From Bacillus massilinigeriensis (GTDB lineage Bacteria > Bacillota > Bacilli > Bacillales > Cytobacillaceae), in NCBI RefSeq assembly GCF_900117315.1, contig NZ_LT630337.1, positions 4,059,294 through 4,123,293 of the forward strand: DNA of 64,000 nt, in the 5' to 3' direction. Shown in pieces: positions 36,899 through 46,829 of this stretch. Both the position numbers and the translations under genes were made by a program. A model generated the notes under the pieces. That model made no database searches. It saw only the letters and a program-made list of their open reading frames with translations, and was not told where the DNA came from. Each line of letters opens with the position of its first letter. Within the stretch, counting starts at the first letter, position 1.

Positions 36899-36945
36899 AA
36901 AAAGGTGTAGAGATATTTTTATCAAATAATCCTCTACACCTTTTT
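36899..36945. terminator. bidirectional terminator
   Basis: AAAAAGGTGTAGAG (36899-36912) pairs perfectly with CTCTACACCTTTTT (36932-36945) between convergent genes. Confidence 0.88.
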
Positions 36946-36955
36946 ATTATATGAA

Positions 36956-37876
36956 TTATTTTTTAACCACTTTTACATATTTACTAACACTCACATACTT
37001 TTCGGGGATATGCCATGTCCATACTTCAAGCTTCGTACCTACTTTTTGCTTTCCTATCTTCGCTTTAAAGTAACCTTTACCATCAGTCTTAACATGAGCA
37101 ATCCTTTTATTACTCTTATAAACAGATATCCATGTATTTTTTACCGATTTCCCAGTTAAATAACTACTACTGGACTTAATTTTATTTACACTCAAAGGGA
37201 TTTTTTTATAATCCTTAACCGTAATATATGTAGTTGTTGTATTTCCTGCAAAGTCTATTGCAGTCACTTTATATTTTCCATTTTTCCCTACAGTTAACTG
37301 CGTTTGTGCCCCTGTTGTGTAGCCTATCTCACTACTTGGTAGATTAAGCATATCATCCTCGAATGTATGTTTTTCTCCATTAGGTAAAATAATCGTTGCA
37401 ATTCCTGATATTTTATCCGAAGTATCAATGACTACCTCATACTTACCTGTCCCTTGCTCCAATTTTGATCTAAGGTATTTAATCGTTGGTTTTTCCCTAT
37501 CAATATTATTTATTTTTATCTCAACAAATTTTGAATTAATATAAAATGAGCTTGGGTCCATTTCTGCTGATTTATCAACAACAATGAAGCTGTAGTACCC
37601 ATTTTCAGTTACATTCATTGTTATTTTATTGTCTCTTATTAATTCTCCATTTGCGGTTTTGTATAAATAGCTATTCCCATTATTATAGTTAGAAGCATCA
37701 ATTGTGATCGTAACTGGTTTATTTGTAAGCTTTTTGTTGCTAATAGTTATTTTTGCATTTACATCATTAGCTACTATTTCCGGTGAGTATCCTTTGGCAA
37801 AGATATCTTGTGGACTAAAGAAAATGACCACTGTAAATAAAGCCATCGTAAATAATATTTTGATAAAATCTTTCAT
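36956..37876 (-). CDS. secreted Ig-like domain protein
   Basis: A 306-residue exported protein with a signal peptide (about residues 1-27, FTMALFTVVIFFSPQDIFAKG). It has beta-rich repeats resembling bacterial Ig-like domains (DREKPTIKYLRS about residue 127; GKNGKYKVTAIDFAGNTTTTYITVKDY about 197-222, partly quoted as KYKVTAIDFAGNTT) and a basic C-terminal domain ending KYVKVVKK. No sortase motif, lipobox or enzyme motif is present. It is probably a cell-wall or matrix-associated surface protein; role unknown. Confidence 0.8.
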   Translation of the reverse strand: MKDFIKILFTMALFTVVIFFSPQDIFAKGYSPEIVANDVNAKITISNKKLTNKPVTITIDASNYNNGNSYLYKTANGELIRDNKITMNVTENGYYSFIVVDKSAEMDPSSFYINSKFVEIKINNIDREKPTIKYLRSKLEQGTGKYEVVIDTSDKISGIATIILPNGEKHTFEDDMLNLPSSEIGYTTGAQTQLTVGKNGKYKVTAIDFAGNTTTTYITVKDYKKIPLSVNKIKSSSSYLTGKSVKNTWISVYKSNKRIAHVKTDGKGYFKAKIGKQKVGTKLEVWTWHIPEKYVSVSKYVKVVKK

Positions 37877-38104
37877 TATGCCTCTTCTCCCTATTTCTTG
37901 ATGTAATTTATCAATACTTTCTACTATCTTATATTATTAATAACATACTATTTCCCTAATAACCATAACTAAAAGGGAAAGATTCTCAGCAGGTCTCTTT
38001 TCTTAGTCATCCTACCAGTTCATTTCCATACCGTGGTATCAAATTTCAAAAAAGGGGAGATGATATATAACTGTGAAATATTTTTAAAAAAGTGAATAAT
38101 ATTC
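37877..38104. other. gene-free stretch
   Basis: Spacer between divergent genes. No hairpin or coding remnant was recognised; the ahpC promoter starts at its right edge. Confidence 0.5.
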
Positions 38105-38159
38105 TTGACAAAACAATCAATTCTATATAATAATTAGTATAGATTTAGAATTATTATTA
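38105..38159 (+). promoter_or_regulatory. ahpC promoter with Per box
   Basis: TTGACA (38105-38110) precedes a run containing TATAAT (38126-38131, 15-bp spacer; a shifted TAATAA gives 17). TTAGAATTATTATTA (38145-38159) matches the PerR consensus TTATAATNATTATAA at all but two positions and covers the expected start region, the usual place for PerR repression of ahpCF. Confidence 0.75.
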
Positions 38160-38234
38160 TTAAATAAGTTTTTGACTTCGGTCATAAACTTTCTATTAAA
38201 TTTTTCAAAACCAAATCTAGGAGGAAGATTAATT

Positions 38235-38798
38235 ATGTCACTTATCGGAACAGATGTACTACCTTTTAAAGCACAAGCGTATAAAAATGGAGAATTTGTT
38301 GAAGTTACTGAACAAACTTTCAAAGGTCAATGGAGCGTAGTTTGCTTCTATCCAGCAGACTTTACATTCGTGTGCCCAACTGAGCTTGAAGACTTACAAA
38401 ACAACTATGAAGAATTAAAATCTCTTGGAGTTGAAGTATATTCTGTATCAACTGATACTCATTTCACACATAAAGCATGGCATGATACATCAGATACAAT
38501 CGGAAAAATTACTTATACGATGATTGGCGACCCTGCACATACAATTAGCCGCAATTTTGATGTTTTAATCGAAGAAGACGGACAAGCTGATCGTGGTACT
38601 TTTATCATTGATCCAGATGGCGTTATTCAAGCACTTGAAATTAACGCAGGTGGCATCGGCCGTGATGCAAGCATACTTATCAACAAAATTAAAGCAGCTC
38701 AATATGTTCGCAATAACCCAGGTGAAGTTTGCCCAGCTAAATGGCAAGAAGGTTCAGAAACACTTAAGCCAAGCCTTGACCTTGTTGGTAAAATTTAA
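38235..38798 (+). CDS. ahpC: alkyl hydroperoxide reductase subunit C (peroxiredoxin)
   Basis: A 187-residue typical 2-Cys peroxiredoxin ([21 protein letters not shown]). The peroxidatic Cys is in [13 protein letters not shown] (about residue 47) and the resolving Cys in GEVCPAKW (about 166). It reduces hydrogen peroxide and organic peroxides and is recycled by AhpF. AGGAGG lies 10 bp before the ATG at 38235. The Per box upstream implies peroxide induction. Confidence 0.97.
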   Translation: MSLIGTDVLPFKAQAYKNGEFVEVTEQTFKGQWSVVCFYPADFTFVCPTELEDLQNNYEELKSLGVEVYSVSTDTHFTHKAWHDTSDTIGKITYTMIGDPAHTISRNFDVLIEEDGQADRGTFIIDPDGVIQALEINAGGIGRDASILINKIKAAQYVRNNPGEVCPAKWQEGSETLKPSLDLVGKI

Positions 38799-38811
38799 GG
38801 AGTGCGTTTAA

Positions 38812-40344
38812 ATGTTATTAGATGCAGAGATTAAAGCACAGTTAGCCCAATATCTTCAATTGATGGAGGGCGATGTCCTGCTAAAGGTTAGCGAGGGAAC
38901 GGGAGACGTATCACGTGACATGCTGCTATTAGTAGATGAATTAGCCACGATGTCACCTATTCATATTAAGGTTGAGAAAACAAAATTAGAGAGATCACCA
39001 AGCTTTAGTGTCAATCGGATTGGGGAAGACACTGGAATCACCTTTGCTGGTGTTCCTCTAGGACATGAATTTACCTCCTTAGTACTAGCTCTACTACAGG
39101 TTAGTGGAAGGGCGCCTAAGGCAGATCAAAAGGTTATTGATCAAATTAAGGGGATTAAGGGTGAATTTCATTTTGAGACATACGTTAGCCTAAGCTGCCA
39201 CAACTGTCCGGATGTTGTACAAGCATTGAACTTGATGAGTGTTCTCAATCCCAGCATTAGCCACACTATGATTGACGGCGCGGCGTTCAAAGAAGAAGTT
39301 GAAGGAAAGAACATCATGGCGGTGCCAACGGTATTCCTAAATGGAGAACCATTCGGAAGTGGCCGGATGTCACTTGAAGAGATTCTTTCTAAGATGGGCA
39401 ATGCTCCAGATGCATCTGATTTTGCTGATAAAGAACCATTCGATGTGCTTGTTGTTGGGGGAGGTCCAGCTGGTGCTAGTGCAGCCATTTATGCAGCACG
39501 TAAAGGGATTCGTACAGGAATTGTTGCGGAACGCTTTGGCGGCCAGATTATGGATACACTGGGCATCGAGAACTTTATCAGTGTGAAGTATACAGAGGGT
39601 CCTAAGCTCGCTGCAAGCCTTGAAGAACATGTAAAAGAGTACAATGTTGATATCATGAATTTACAGCGTGCTAAAGGAATCCAAAAGAAAGATCTCGTCG
39701 AAGTTGAGCTTGAGAACGGCGCTGTATTAAAGAGTAAAACAGTGATCCTTTCAACTGGTGCACGTTGGCGTAATGTCGGTGTACCAGGAGAAGCTGAGTT
39801 TAAAAATAAAGGTGTAGCCTACTGTCCACATTGTGATGGTCCACTGTTTGAGGGGAAACATGTGGCTGTTATTGGCGGAGGCAACTCTGGTATTGAGGCA
39901 GCGATTGATCTTGCAGGAATTGTGAAACATGTTACTGTTCTTGAATTCTTGCCTGAGTTAAAGGCAGATTCTGTACTTCAAGAACGTCTTTACAGCCTTC
40001 CTAACGTCACAGTCGTTAAGAACGCTCAAACTAAAGAAATTACTGGTACGGATAAGGTAAATGGCATTACCTACATTGATCGTGAATCAGGGGAAGAGCA
40101 TCATATCGAATTAGCGGGGGTATTCGTTCAAATCGGTCTTGTACCTAATACAGATTGGTTAGGGGACACAATTGAACGTAATCGCATGGGAGAAATTGTT
40201 ATAGATAAGAACGGAGCTACAAGTATTCCTGGTGTATTTGCTGCAGGTGACTGTACAAATAGTCCATATAAACAGATTATTATTTCTATGGGGTCAGGTG
40301 CGACTGCTGCATTAGGAGCATTTGATTACCTAATCCGAAATTAA
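38812..40344 (+). CDS. ahpF: alkyl hydroperoxide reductase subunit F
   Basis: A 510-residue flavoprotein disulfide reductase. It has an N-terminal thioredoxin-fold domain with the SCHNCPDV redox pair (about residues 128-131), an FAD motif [21 protein letters not shown] (about 213, partly quoted as [17 protein letters not shown]), the CPHCDGP active disulfide (about 341-347) and an NADH-binding GGGNSG. It passes electrons from NADH to AhpC. It starts 13 bp after ahpC with AAGGAG. Confidence 0.97.
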   Translation: MLLDAEIKAQLAQYLQLMEGDVLLKVSEGTGDVSRDMLLLVDELATMSPIHIKVEKTKLERSPSFSVNRIGEDTGITFAGVPLGHEFTSLVLALLQVSGRAPKADQKVIDQIKGIKGEFHFETYVSLSCHNCPDVVQALNLMSVLNPSISHTMIDGAAFKEEVEGKNIMAVPTVFLNGEPFGSGRMSLEEILSKMGNAPDASDFADKEPFDVLVVGGGPAGASAAIYAARKGIRTGIVAERFGGQIMDTLGIENFISVKYTEGPKLAASLEEHVKEYNVDIMNLQRAKGIQKKDLVEVELENGAVLKSKTVILSTGARWRNVGVPGEAEFKNKGVAYCPHCDGPLFEGKHVAVIGGGNSGIEAAIDLAGIVKHVTVLEFLPELKADSVLQERLYSLPNVTVVKNAQTKEITGTDKVNGITYIDRESGEEHHIELAGVFVQIGLVPNTDWLGDTIERNRMGEIVIDKNGATSIPGVFAAGDCTNSPYKQIIISMGSGATAALGAFDYLIRN

Positions 40345-40357
40345 TACACATTAAAGT

Positions 40358-40404
40358 GAAAGCCACTAAGCTATCCCAATGGTAGCCAAGTGGCTTTCTT
40401 TCGT
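40358..40404 (+). terminator. ahpCF terminator
   Basis: GAAAGCCACT (40358-40367) pairs with AGTGGCTTTC (40389-40398), with an inner GCTA/TAGC pairing and a T-rich tail. Confidence 0.82.
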
Positions 40405-40478
40405 TTTCATGCCAATGGAATTATTCAATTAACCGTCCCTTCATCTACCTCATAATGTAGATAAGGAGGGGATTACTC

Positions 40479-41414
40479 ATGTATTCAGCAGCAGCGTTTT
40501 TTCAGGAAATGTTGGTCCTTTACGGTATGGCGATATTAGGATTCTTCGTGAGAAAAAAGGGGGTTCTAAATGAGAATGCTTGCGACGTAATCACACAACT
40601 TGTATTAAATATATCCTTGCCTGCTCTAATTTTATACTCCTTAGATACTGACTTTTCTTTTACCATTGCGAAGGATTTTTTATGGCTTGTCTCAATGTCC
40701 ATTTATATGCTTACATTATCGACATTTCTAGCCTTATGGATGGGAAGGCATTCCAAGCTTCCAGCAGGTCAAAAAAGTGTTTATGAAGGAATAATCATCT
40801 TTGGCAATCAAGGATTTATTGGTTATGCTGTCAGCTTTATTTTGATGAAAGAACAAGGTATTGTTTATTTAACGATGTTTAATTTATGTTATTTAATTCT
40901 CATTTGGACATATGGAATCTATCTATTTAGTAAAAACAAAGCAACAATTAACTGGAAAAACATATTCTTAAATCCAGGGATCATTTCCACGATAACCGGT
41001 CTAATCCTATTATTTCTTCCATTTAGCTTGCCCGAGTCGATATCCAGAGGGCTGGAGAGCGTAGGTAAAATGACCATTCCACTTTCTATGATGATGATTG
41101 GAATCTTAATTGCAAATGTTGATATGAAGCATTTTTTGAAAACGATAAGAAATAAATATTTATGGAACTCAGCAGCAGCAAAGCTTATTATCATTCCTCT
41201 ACTATTACTACCCTTTGCTGCCTTTTCCGTTCCTTACCCATTACTTGTTATTGCCGTTATCATTTCTGGAATGCCTTCTGCACCAACAATCTCTTTTTTT
41301 GCACAAAAATATGGTGCAGATTCTTATTTTGCATCATTAGGTGTTCTATTAACGACATTCCTCTGTATTATTACAATTCCATTTCTTTTGGTAGTAGTCA
41401 ATTTATTAAAATAA
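40479..41414 (+). CDS. AEC family transporter
   Basis: A 311-residue membrane protein with about ten segments in two halves (GMAILGFFVRKKGVLNENACDVITQLVLNISLPALI near the start, quoted in part as NISLPALILY; GNQGFIGYAV; SGMPSAPTISFFAQKYGAD). This is the auxin efflux carrier/malate permease family, which moves organic anions. AAGGAGG precedes the ATG. It stands alone, convergent with the methyltransferase gene; substrate unknown. Confidence 0.9.
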   Translation: MYSAAAFFQEMLVLYGMAILGFFVRKKGVLNENACDVITQLVLNISLPALILYSLDTDFSFTIAKDFLWLVSMSIYMLTLSTFLALWMGRHSKLPAGQKSVYEGIIIFGNQGFIGYAVSFILMKEQGIVYLTMFNLCYLILIWTYGIYLFSKNKATINWKNIFLNPGIISTITGLILLFLPFSLPESISRGLESVGKMTIPLSMMMIGILIANVDMKHFLKTIRNKYLWNSAAAKLIIIPLLLLPFAAFSVPYPLLVIAVIISGMPSAPTISFFAQKYGADSYFASLGVLLTTFLCIITIPFLLVVVNLLK

Positions 41415-41460
41415 GAGCCTTTTATCTAGGCTGCTGTTGGTTAAATTCCCGTTATTGCAG

Positions 41461-42666
41461 CTATTTATTCTTTTGGATAAACACTACTTTTAAATAATTG
41501 CCCTCTTTATATTCTTTTATCGTTCTAAAATCAGAGGGTAATGAAAATTCTTCCTTTATGCTATACTTCTCGTTTGATTCCTTAAAGGCCTGATCGATAA
41601 ATCCTTTGAATTTTTTCATATCAAACGTTGCACAGTTTGTTGAGGCTACAATTACCCCATTATCCTCTGTTATGGCAATAGCTTCTTTTAAGAGATTTTT
41701 ATAGTCCTTCGCAGCACTAAAGGTGTATTTCTTAGACCTCGCAAAGCTGGGGGGATCGAGAATGACTAGGTCAAAGGTTTTCTTTTTCTTTCCTGCATAT
41801 TTAAAATATTGAAACACATCTTCAACGATTATCTCGTGACTTTCATAATCTATTCCATTCACACTAAACTGCTCAATGGTCTTAGCTCGACTACGATTAG
41901 CAAGATCTACACTTGTTGTCATAGTGGCCCCACCTAATGCAGCAAAAATGGAAAATGCACCCGTATAGGAAAAGGTATTTAACACTTTTTTCCCTTTGGC
42001 ATATCGATCAAGAATGGTTTTTCTCACATCCCGCTGGTCAAGGAATACTCCTACCATTGCGCCGTCGTTTAAGTATACGGCTAAATGAACACCATTTTCC
42101 TTTACAATGATCGGGAATTGTCCTCTTTCACCATCAACGAATCCATCCTCTTCGATATAATGACCACCAATATCAAAACGTTTCTTCTGATAAATGGCTC
42201 GATATTCAACTAACTCTTTTAGCGAATCAATCACATAATCATAAAAAGTGTAAATTCCCTCGCTATACCAGTTAATTAAATAGTAACCGTCAAAATAATC
42301 AATCGTTAAACCACCAATCCCGTCTCCTTCAGCATTAAAGACGCGAAATGCGTTAGTTTCTTTACTCTTAAAGAACGGCTTTCTTTTATTAAATGCCTCT
42401 TGAAGTTTCCTTTTGAAAAACAATTGATCAATTTCTTCATTTTCTTTATGTGTCAAAATCCAGCCGTAGCCTTTATTTTGTTTTCCAATATAACCTTTTC
42501 CAATAAATCGGTTCTTTTCATCTGTAAGCTCAACTAGCATCCCTTCTTTTGTTAAGTCACTCATATGATGAACGGCTTCTTTAAGGATGAGGGGATAACC
42601 AGCTCGATAGTTTTTCTCAAATTTTGATTTTACCTGTAACATAACTTGTGTCTGCATATACACCAT
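41461..42666 (-). CDS. class I SAM-dependent rRNA methyltransferase, RlmI-like
   Basis: A 401-residue enzyme with an N-terminal PUA domain (about residues 5-80) and a Rossmann methyltransferase domain: VLNTFSYTGAFSIFAALGGA (SAM motif I, about 228-247) and LVILDPPSFARSKK (motif IV). This is the YccW/RlmI group that makes 5-methylcytosine in 23S rRNA; the exact target base is not shown. Start choice is uncertain: 42666 or the ATG three codons in (42657), neither with a strong site. Confidence 0.88.
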   Translation of the reverse strand: MVYMQTQVMLQVKSKFEKNYRAGYPLILKEAVHHMSDLTKEGMLVELTDEKNRFIGKGYIGKQNKGYGWILTHKENEEIDQLFFKRKLQEAFNKRKPFFKSKETNAFRVFNAEGDGIGGLTIDYFDGYYLINWYSEGIYTFYDYVIDSLKELVEYRAIYQKKRFDIGGHYIEEDGFVDGERGQFPIIVKENGVHLAVYLNDGAMVGVFLDQRDVRKTILDRYAKGKKVLNTFSYTGAFSIFAALGGATMTTSVDLANRSRAKTIEQFSVNGIDYESHEIIVEDVFQYFKYAGKKKKTFDLVILDPPSFARSKKYTFSAAKDYKNLLKEAIAITEDNGVIVASTNCATFDMKKFKGFIDQAFKESNEKYSIKEEFSLPSDFRTIKEYKEGNYLKVVFIQKNK

Positions 42667-43228
42667 CCATATCTTCTTAGATTACCTACTCTAATTATTA
42701 TTTCCTTTTTTTAGAAGTTAAAAATGGTCTATAACAGATTCTAAAGAAAAAGGAGTGTCCCATGATAGACACTCCTTTAAATATATAGTAATTGAAGGGA
42801 ATTCTCCAATTTTTTTATAGGAGGGGAGGTATATTTCTCAGGAGGGTACCAGGGGTGGGAGAAGGAATTTCTGAGTTAAATGTACTCCTTCTTGCCTAAT
42901 CAAGATAAATGAACTGGAAGCGGTCTGTCCAGAACTATTCCATCCTGTTCCTTTATCCCCTTTATGGAAACCTCGGCAATAAATCGGTTGATCCTTTTGT
43001 TCAGCCGTCCGTGTACAATTGTTCCATACTTCATGTCTTCACTTCCATACATACTTTATCTTCATTATATCTGATTAGATCGAAAACTTATTAAGAGTAA
43101 GAGTAAGCATGGTTTTCTTAACTGGCCTCTCCATTCTCAAGTTTGGTTCAAAATTTTAGCAAAAAATAAAGCTCTCTTTCTAGAGCCTTATCAATAATAA
43201 TTGGTGTTAAACCTGACTGATTAATAAT
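42667..43228. other. gene-free stretch with hairpin
   Basis: AAAGGAGTGTC and GACACTCCTTT form a perfect 11-bp stem (42749-42778) with an 8-nt loop, and a weaker AGCTCT/AGAGC hairpin lies near 43170. Short frames here lack ribosome binding sites and look spurious. The stem would suit a terminator of a lost gene, but none is recognisable. Confidence 0.5.
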
Positions 43229-43436
43229 TTTTGTCTTTCATTAACTCGATAGGAGACAATTCTTTTGCCTGGTTCACGGTTTTGTCCTTCATTATCTCGA
43301 TGAGAGACACTTCCTCCGCCTGGTCAAAGAATTTTGCTCTTCATAATTCCTATGAAGGACATTCCACTCACCTGGAAGCCAATCTTTGTCATCCTATCCC
43401 CGATGAAAAGCATTCAATAATAATCAAATGCAATTT
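43229..43436. repeat. degenerate 51-52 bp tandem repeat, four units
   Basis: Four imperfect units begin near 43229, 43280, 43332 and 43384, each starting TTTTGTC-TTCAT and containing CGATGAGAGACA and GCCTGG-like segments. The first three keep a 17-codon period on the plus strand, but no ribosome binding site or conserved protein is seen. It is more likely a dispersed noncoding repeat than a gene. Confidence 0.65.
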
Positions 43437-43445
43437 TCTCCCCCA

Positions 43446-44366
43446 TTACTTTCTCCTAGTTAACAAATCCCTAAAATGCTCAAGGTTCTGACGATAAATC
43501 TCGGGTGATGACCATTTTTGATATTTATCGGGTATTGAGATTTCCTCTATATTATTTGATGATAAAGCCAAACCGCCAATATGCTCGATATAATCTATTA
43601 ATCTCAAAATGTCTTTTTTTGTGCCAACTTGACCGTGACCTGGAACAGCTTTATTAAAGTCAATTCCTTCAACAGCTTTTAAAATGTGGGTCCATTGATT
43701 GGGATTGGTTTCTTCAAAAAATGAAGGATGGGCCTCAACAAAAAGTAAATCTCCCATAAATATTACCTTTTCTTCCGGAACAAATAGCATGGCATCACAA
43801 TAGGAATGACCTCCTCCTAAGGTAAACAGTTTTGCATTTCTTTCTGTGCCTTTAAATGTTACTTCCTTCTTGAATGTTTGCTTTGGCAATGTTAATTCTA
43901 AAATAGCCAATGAGCTTTCCACTTCACTTAGGAAACTAATTTTTTGTTCAATCCCTCTATCATTATTTATTTGTTTTTTTAAAGAGTTAATGTATTTTGT
44001 AAGCTCTTTAATCCCCTGTTTTTGCTTCGCGATTCTTGTTGGGTGGATTTCCTGCATTTTTTCATAAGTAGTTTGACTGGAAATTATGGTGCTTTCCGTA
44101 AAAATCTGATTGCCACGAATATGGTCACCATGGTAATGGCTATTTACTACCCATGTTATTGGAGAGGATGTTTCCCTTTTCACGGCCCTTTTTAAATCTT
44201 CAGCGGCCTGGGGTGTATTAAATGTATCAAAGACAATGGTTTGATTACCGAGATCAATAAATCCCGCATTACCTACCGAACCGCCACTCTCTTTTGCGAT
44301 AGCTGCATAAACCCCATTACTTACCTTTTCTAATTGAAAATGTTTACTATAGAATTCACCGACCAT
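43446..44366 (-). CDS. MBL-fold metallo-hydrolase
   Basis: A 306-residue metallo-beta-lactamase fold protein with zinc motif SHYHGDH (about residues 76-82), GGGHSYCDAMLFVPEEKVIFMGDLLF (about 184-209, partly quoted as FMGDLLF) and PGHGQVG. These bind two metal ions. It resembles class B lactamase-like hydrolases acting on thioester or phosphate substrates rather than secreted lactamases, since no signal peptide is present. It is divergent from an ArsR-type regulator. Confidence 0.88.
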   Translation of the reverse strand: MVGEFYSKHFQLEKVSNGVYAAIAKESGGSVGNAGFIDLGNQTIVFDTFNTPQAAEDLKRAVKRETSSPITWVVNSHYHGDHIRGNQIFTESTIISSQTTYEKMQEIHPTRIAKQKQGIKELTKYINSLKKQINNDRGIEQKISFLSEVESSLAILELTLPKQTFKKEVTFKGTERNAKLFTLGGGHSYCDAMLFVPEEKVIFMGDLLFVEAHPSFFEETNPNQWTHILKAVEGIDFNKAVPGHGQVGTKKDILRLIDYIEHIGGLALSSNNIEEISIPDKYQKWSSPEIYRQNLEHFRDLLTRRK

Positions 44367-44486
44367 CTAATTTCTCCCCTCCCATTTAAAATTCGTTGGA
44401 TTGTTTATTAATGCCATTATATAATGGAAATAGTTGTAAGAATACTTATTGAGTAAAGAGTAAATCAGTTGGGGGTAGGGATAATA

Positions 44487-45587
44487 ATGTCATTTTCCTT
44501 GTATATTTCAGAGCTTTCACCTGAACAAGTATCCTTTGGCTACTCAGCCGCCCATGAAACGATTATAGCCCTTCATGTATTCCACGATTGTAAACACCAT
44601 CCCCTCCATATCCCATGGGTAATAAATGCCCGAAGGAAAATCCATTCAACCTTAAAACAAGAAATAGCGGCCTTTAGCTTTTTATATAAAAGACCCTTGG
44701 TGACGTTTTGGTCTCTACAGGGGAATTCTGCCTTTCAATCTTTTGAAGATGGACTAAATGAACTTAGCTCAAGTTCTGTCGATTTTTTCTGCAATACAAT
44801 TGTGGAAACCATTTTAAATCAAAGAGGGACAACAACTAATTTCCGTAATAATCAGCAGCTGCAACAAGATTTTATTGGTTTTGCATGTAATCGTTATCCA
44901 GAATCAAGGGAAGTAATTCATGCCTTGTCAAAAAATCCAGAGTTAGTTCTGCAACGGTTTATTAACATGCTAGAGGATTTCTGGAGGATCTGTGTAAAAA
45001 ATGACTGGAATATGATTGAAGAGCTTTTTTTAAAGGATATTGCGCTCCGCGGAAAGAAACTTTTGAAGGAGGGACCTTTACAGTTGTTGGGGAGCCTCTC
45101 GCAAGAAATTGATGGGGATCCAAATGAAAAAAGGGCTGTTATTAGAAGAATTTCAAAAGTGGATATTTATTTTGACAAAGAGGATGAATTACTTTTAACC
45201 CCTACCTATTTTGCGTGGCCACATTTATTTGTCAATCTCCATCATACTGTAGGAATAAATTACTCCATTTTGGAGAACCAGCAGGAGGCAGCGAGGCCTA
45301 TGCCACCGGAGGATTTACTTAAGTTCTTTCGTTCATTGGGGGATTTAAGTCGGCTTCAGATTGTTAAATATCTGGCGCAAAGGCCACGATCGACAAGAGA
45401 GCTGGCAGGATTAATGGGAATGACAGAAGGTGCAATATCTAAACACATTAAACTACTTAAGGATGCAGGATTAATAGCTTCGAAGCGTGATAGTTATTAT
45501 GTATTTTATCATTTGCTGGATAATCCCTTTCATGATTTCCCCCTAGGCTTGTCAGAATATATTAAAGGGTATGACTCAATCCTGTAA
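44487..45587 (+). CDS. ArsR-type winged helix regulator with long N-terminal domain
   Basis: A 366-residue protein whose last 90 residues form an ArsR winged helix (LLKFFRSLGDLSRLQIVKYL; ELAGLMGMTEGAISKHIKLLKDAGLI). The first 270 residues form an uncharacterised domain (SFSLYISELSPEQVSFGYSA) of a type seen in Gram-positive ArsR-like regulators. The ATG at 44487 follows a GGGGGTAGGG stretch; the earlier TTG lacks a site. It may control the divergent MBL-fold gene; its signal is unknown. Confidence 0.85.
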   Translation: MSFSLYISELSPEQVSFGYSAAHETIIALHVFHDCKHHPLHIPWVINARRKIHSTLKQEIAAFSFLYKRPLVTFWSLQGNSAFQSFEDGLNELSSSSVDFFCNTIVETILNQRGTTTNFRNNQQLQQDFIGFACNRYPESREVIHALSKNPELVLQRFINMLEDFWRICVKNDWNMIEELFLKDIALRGKKLLKEGPLQLLGSLSQEIDGDPNEKRAVIRRISKVDIYFDKEDELLLTPTYFAWPHLFVNLHHTVGINYSILENQQEAARPMPPEDLLKFFRSLGDLSRLQIVKYLAQRPRSTRELAGLMGMTEGAISKHIKLLKDAGLIASKRDSYYVFYHLLDNPFHDFPLGLSEYIKGYDSIL

Positions 45588-45996
45588 ATTGATAATTTTT
45601 TAACAGAGTACACCCCGCTAGTAAAAGTAGAAGTAATGTTCAATGGGGTTTACGTTGGCTATTTTCCAATAAATAACTTACATGCTTTTTTGTAGAACAG
45701 ATTGGTTACGAGGTACCTAAAAAAATGACTAGCTTCTTATCCACCTTAGAAGCTAGCCGTTTTTTATTTCTATTCATTAATATATTTTTCATTCGGCTTG
45801 AGTAAGATTGCTATCATCCAAATAAGTGTATTTAGATATTCGTACGTATTACCTTCATTCATTAATATTGCTAATCCCGGTTAATATGACCATGACCTTG
45901 TTGCATAAATACCTATCCTTCTCCTTTTATACTAATTCATAAGGTTTCAGATGGAAAGGAAGATTACGCAATATTTAAAGATGAATCACTCCTTTG
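45588..45996. other. gene-free stretch with terminator
   Basis: CTAGCTTCT (45729-45737) pairs with AGAAGCTAG (45748-45756), followed by a GTTTTTT run to 45766. This is a plus-strand terminator 140 bp after the ArsR-type gene. A protein-like stretch ending VYVGYFPINNLHAFL lies in between without a start site. Nothing else is evident. Confidence 0.65.
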
Positions 45997-46494
45997 TTAC
46001 ATCGTCGCTGCAGAGGAAGCAGCTGATTCGTCAGCCTTAACACAATCAATTGCGATAACAATTGCAATAATGATGGCCTCCAGCTCCTCTTTCAATATTT
46101 GAACCTTGTAGCTATCGCCCCAAGTAAACCACTCCTTGCTCACTTTCCCCACGACTTTACCATGCTGTAACACCTGAAAATCCATATCCCACCAATTGCC
46201 CTTTACTTCAATGTCTGCCGCATCAATTTTATAGCGTGCCTTTAAGAAGGAAAATTCCTTCTTTATCGTTAACACCTCTTGACCATTCACCTCAACAAAA
46301 AACTTAGGTAAAAAGCTGAAGGTCTTTTTCGTGATGATTGCAACTTCTTCTCTTCTTGGATTCATTATTGAGAAAGTCTTTGGGATTTTCATAAAACTCC
46401 CCTCTACATAATAAACGTCCTTTTCCTGCTGATTCTTTACCGTAAATTTTCCGCTTAGGCTAAAAACCTTCTGCTTAATATAAAGTTCCTTCAT
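45997..46494 (-). CDS. LURP-one-related family protein (YxjI-like)
   Basis: A 165-residue protein of the LURP-one/tubby C-terminal-like fold (MKELYIKQKVFSLSGKFTVK; FVEVNGQEVLTIKKEFSFLKARYKI; WFTWGDSYKVQIL). It is a single beta-barrel domain around a hydrophobic central helix (ELEAIIIAIVIAIDCV). B. subtilis YxjI is the nearest model; function unknown, possibly membrane association. The ATG at 46494 has GGAGGAG upstream; an ATG six codons earlier overlaps that site. Confidence 0.88.
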   Translation of the reverse strand: MKELYIKQKVFSLSGKFTVKNQQEKDVYYVEGSFMKIPKTFSIMNPRREEVAIITKKTFSFLPKFFVEVNGQEVLTIKKEFSFLKARYKIDAADIEVKGNWWDMDFQVLQHGKVVGKVSKEWFTWGDSYKVQILKEELEAIIIAIVIAIDCVKADESAASSAATM

Positions 46495-46829
46495 AACCAC
46501 ACGCTCCTCCATTGATGTATTATGTATATTTATTAAAAATATTTATTATACTTTTTAAAATAAAAACCGCTTGAAGATAAAACTTTTTCGAAGGGGAATT
46601 TCTTACCCAAATCTATCATAACGTGATTCATCTTTGTTAATAAACCAAAAAACCCCTTTAGACACAAATTATTCCTTTTATTACCCTCCATTACATGAGA
46701 CACTTTAGGCCATTCTCTTCAAATTTCATGTTTTTTTAGAAAATAGGCATCCTAAAGAAGAAGACGATGCAACTGAATTTCAGGTTGTTCCAAACATTAC
46801 TCCACCGATGATTGAAGGGAGAAATAGTT
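46495..46829. other. gene-free stretch
   Basis: AT-rich spacer between divergent genes. A short protein-like stretch (HPKEEDDATEFQVVPNIT, around 46745-46800) has no start site and is out of frame with the next gene. No promoter is assigned. Confidence 0.4.

Noticed and set aside
42909..43094. 61-codon plus-strand frame
   Set aside because: No ribosome binding site and no family resemblance.
43231..43491. Plus-strand frame through the tandem repeat
   Set aside because: No ribosome binding site, atypical composition, runs into the MBL gene, and is better explained as a repeat with a period near a multiple of three.
45588..45690. Protein-like stretch in frame after the ArsR-type stop codon
   Set aside because: About 29 codons with no start site; too short to tell a remnant from chance.
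46740..46815. Protein-like stretch reading HPKEEDDATEFQVVPNIT
   Set aside because: No start codon with a ribosome binding site; could be a fragment but no family was recognised.
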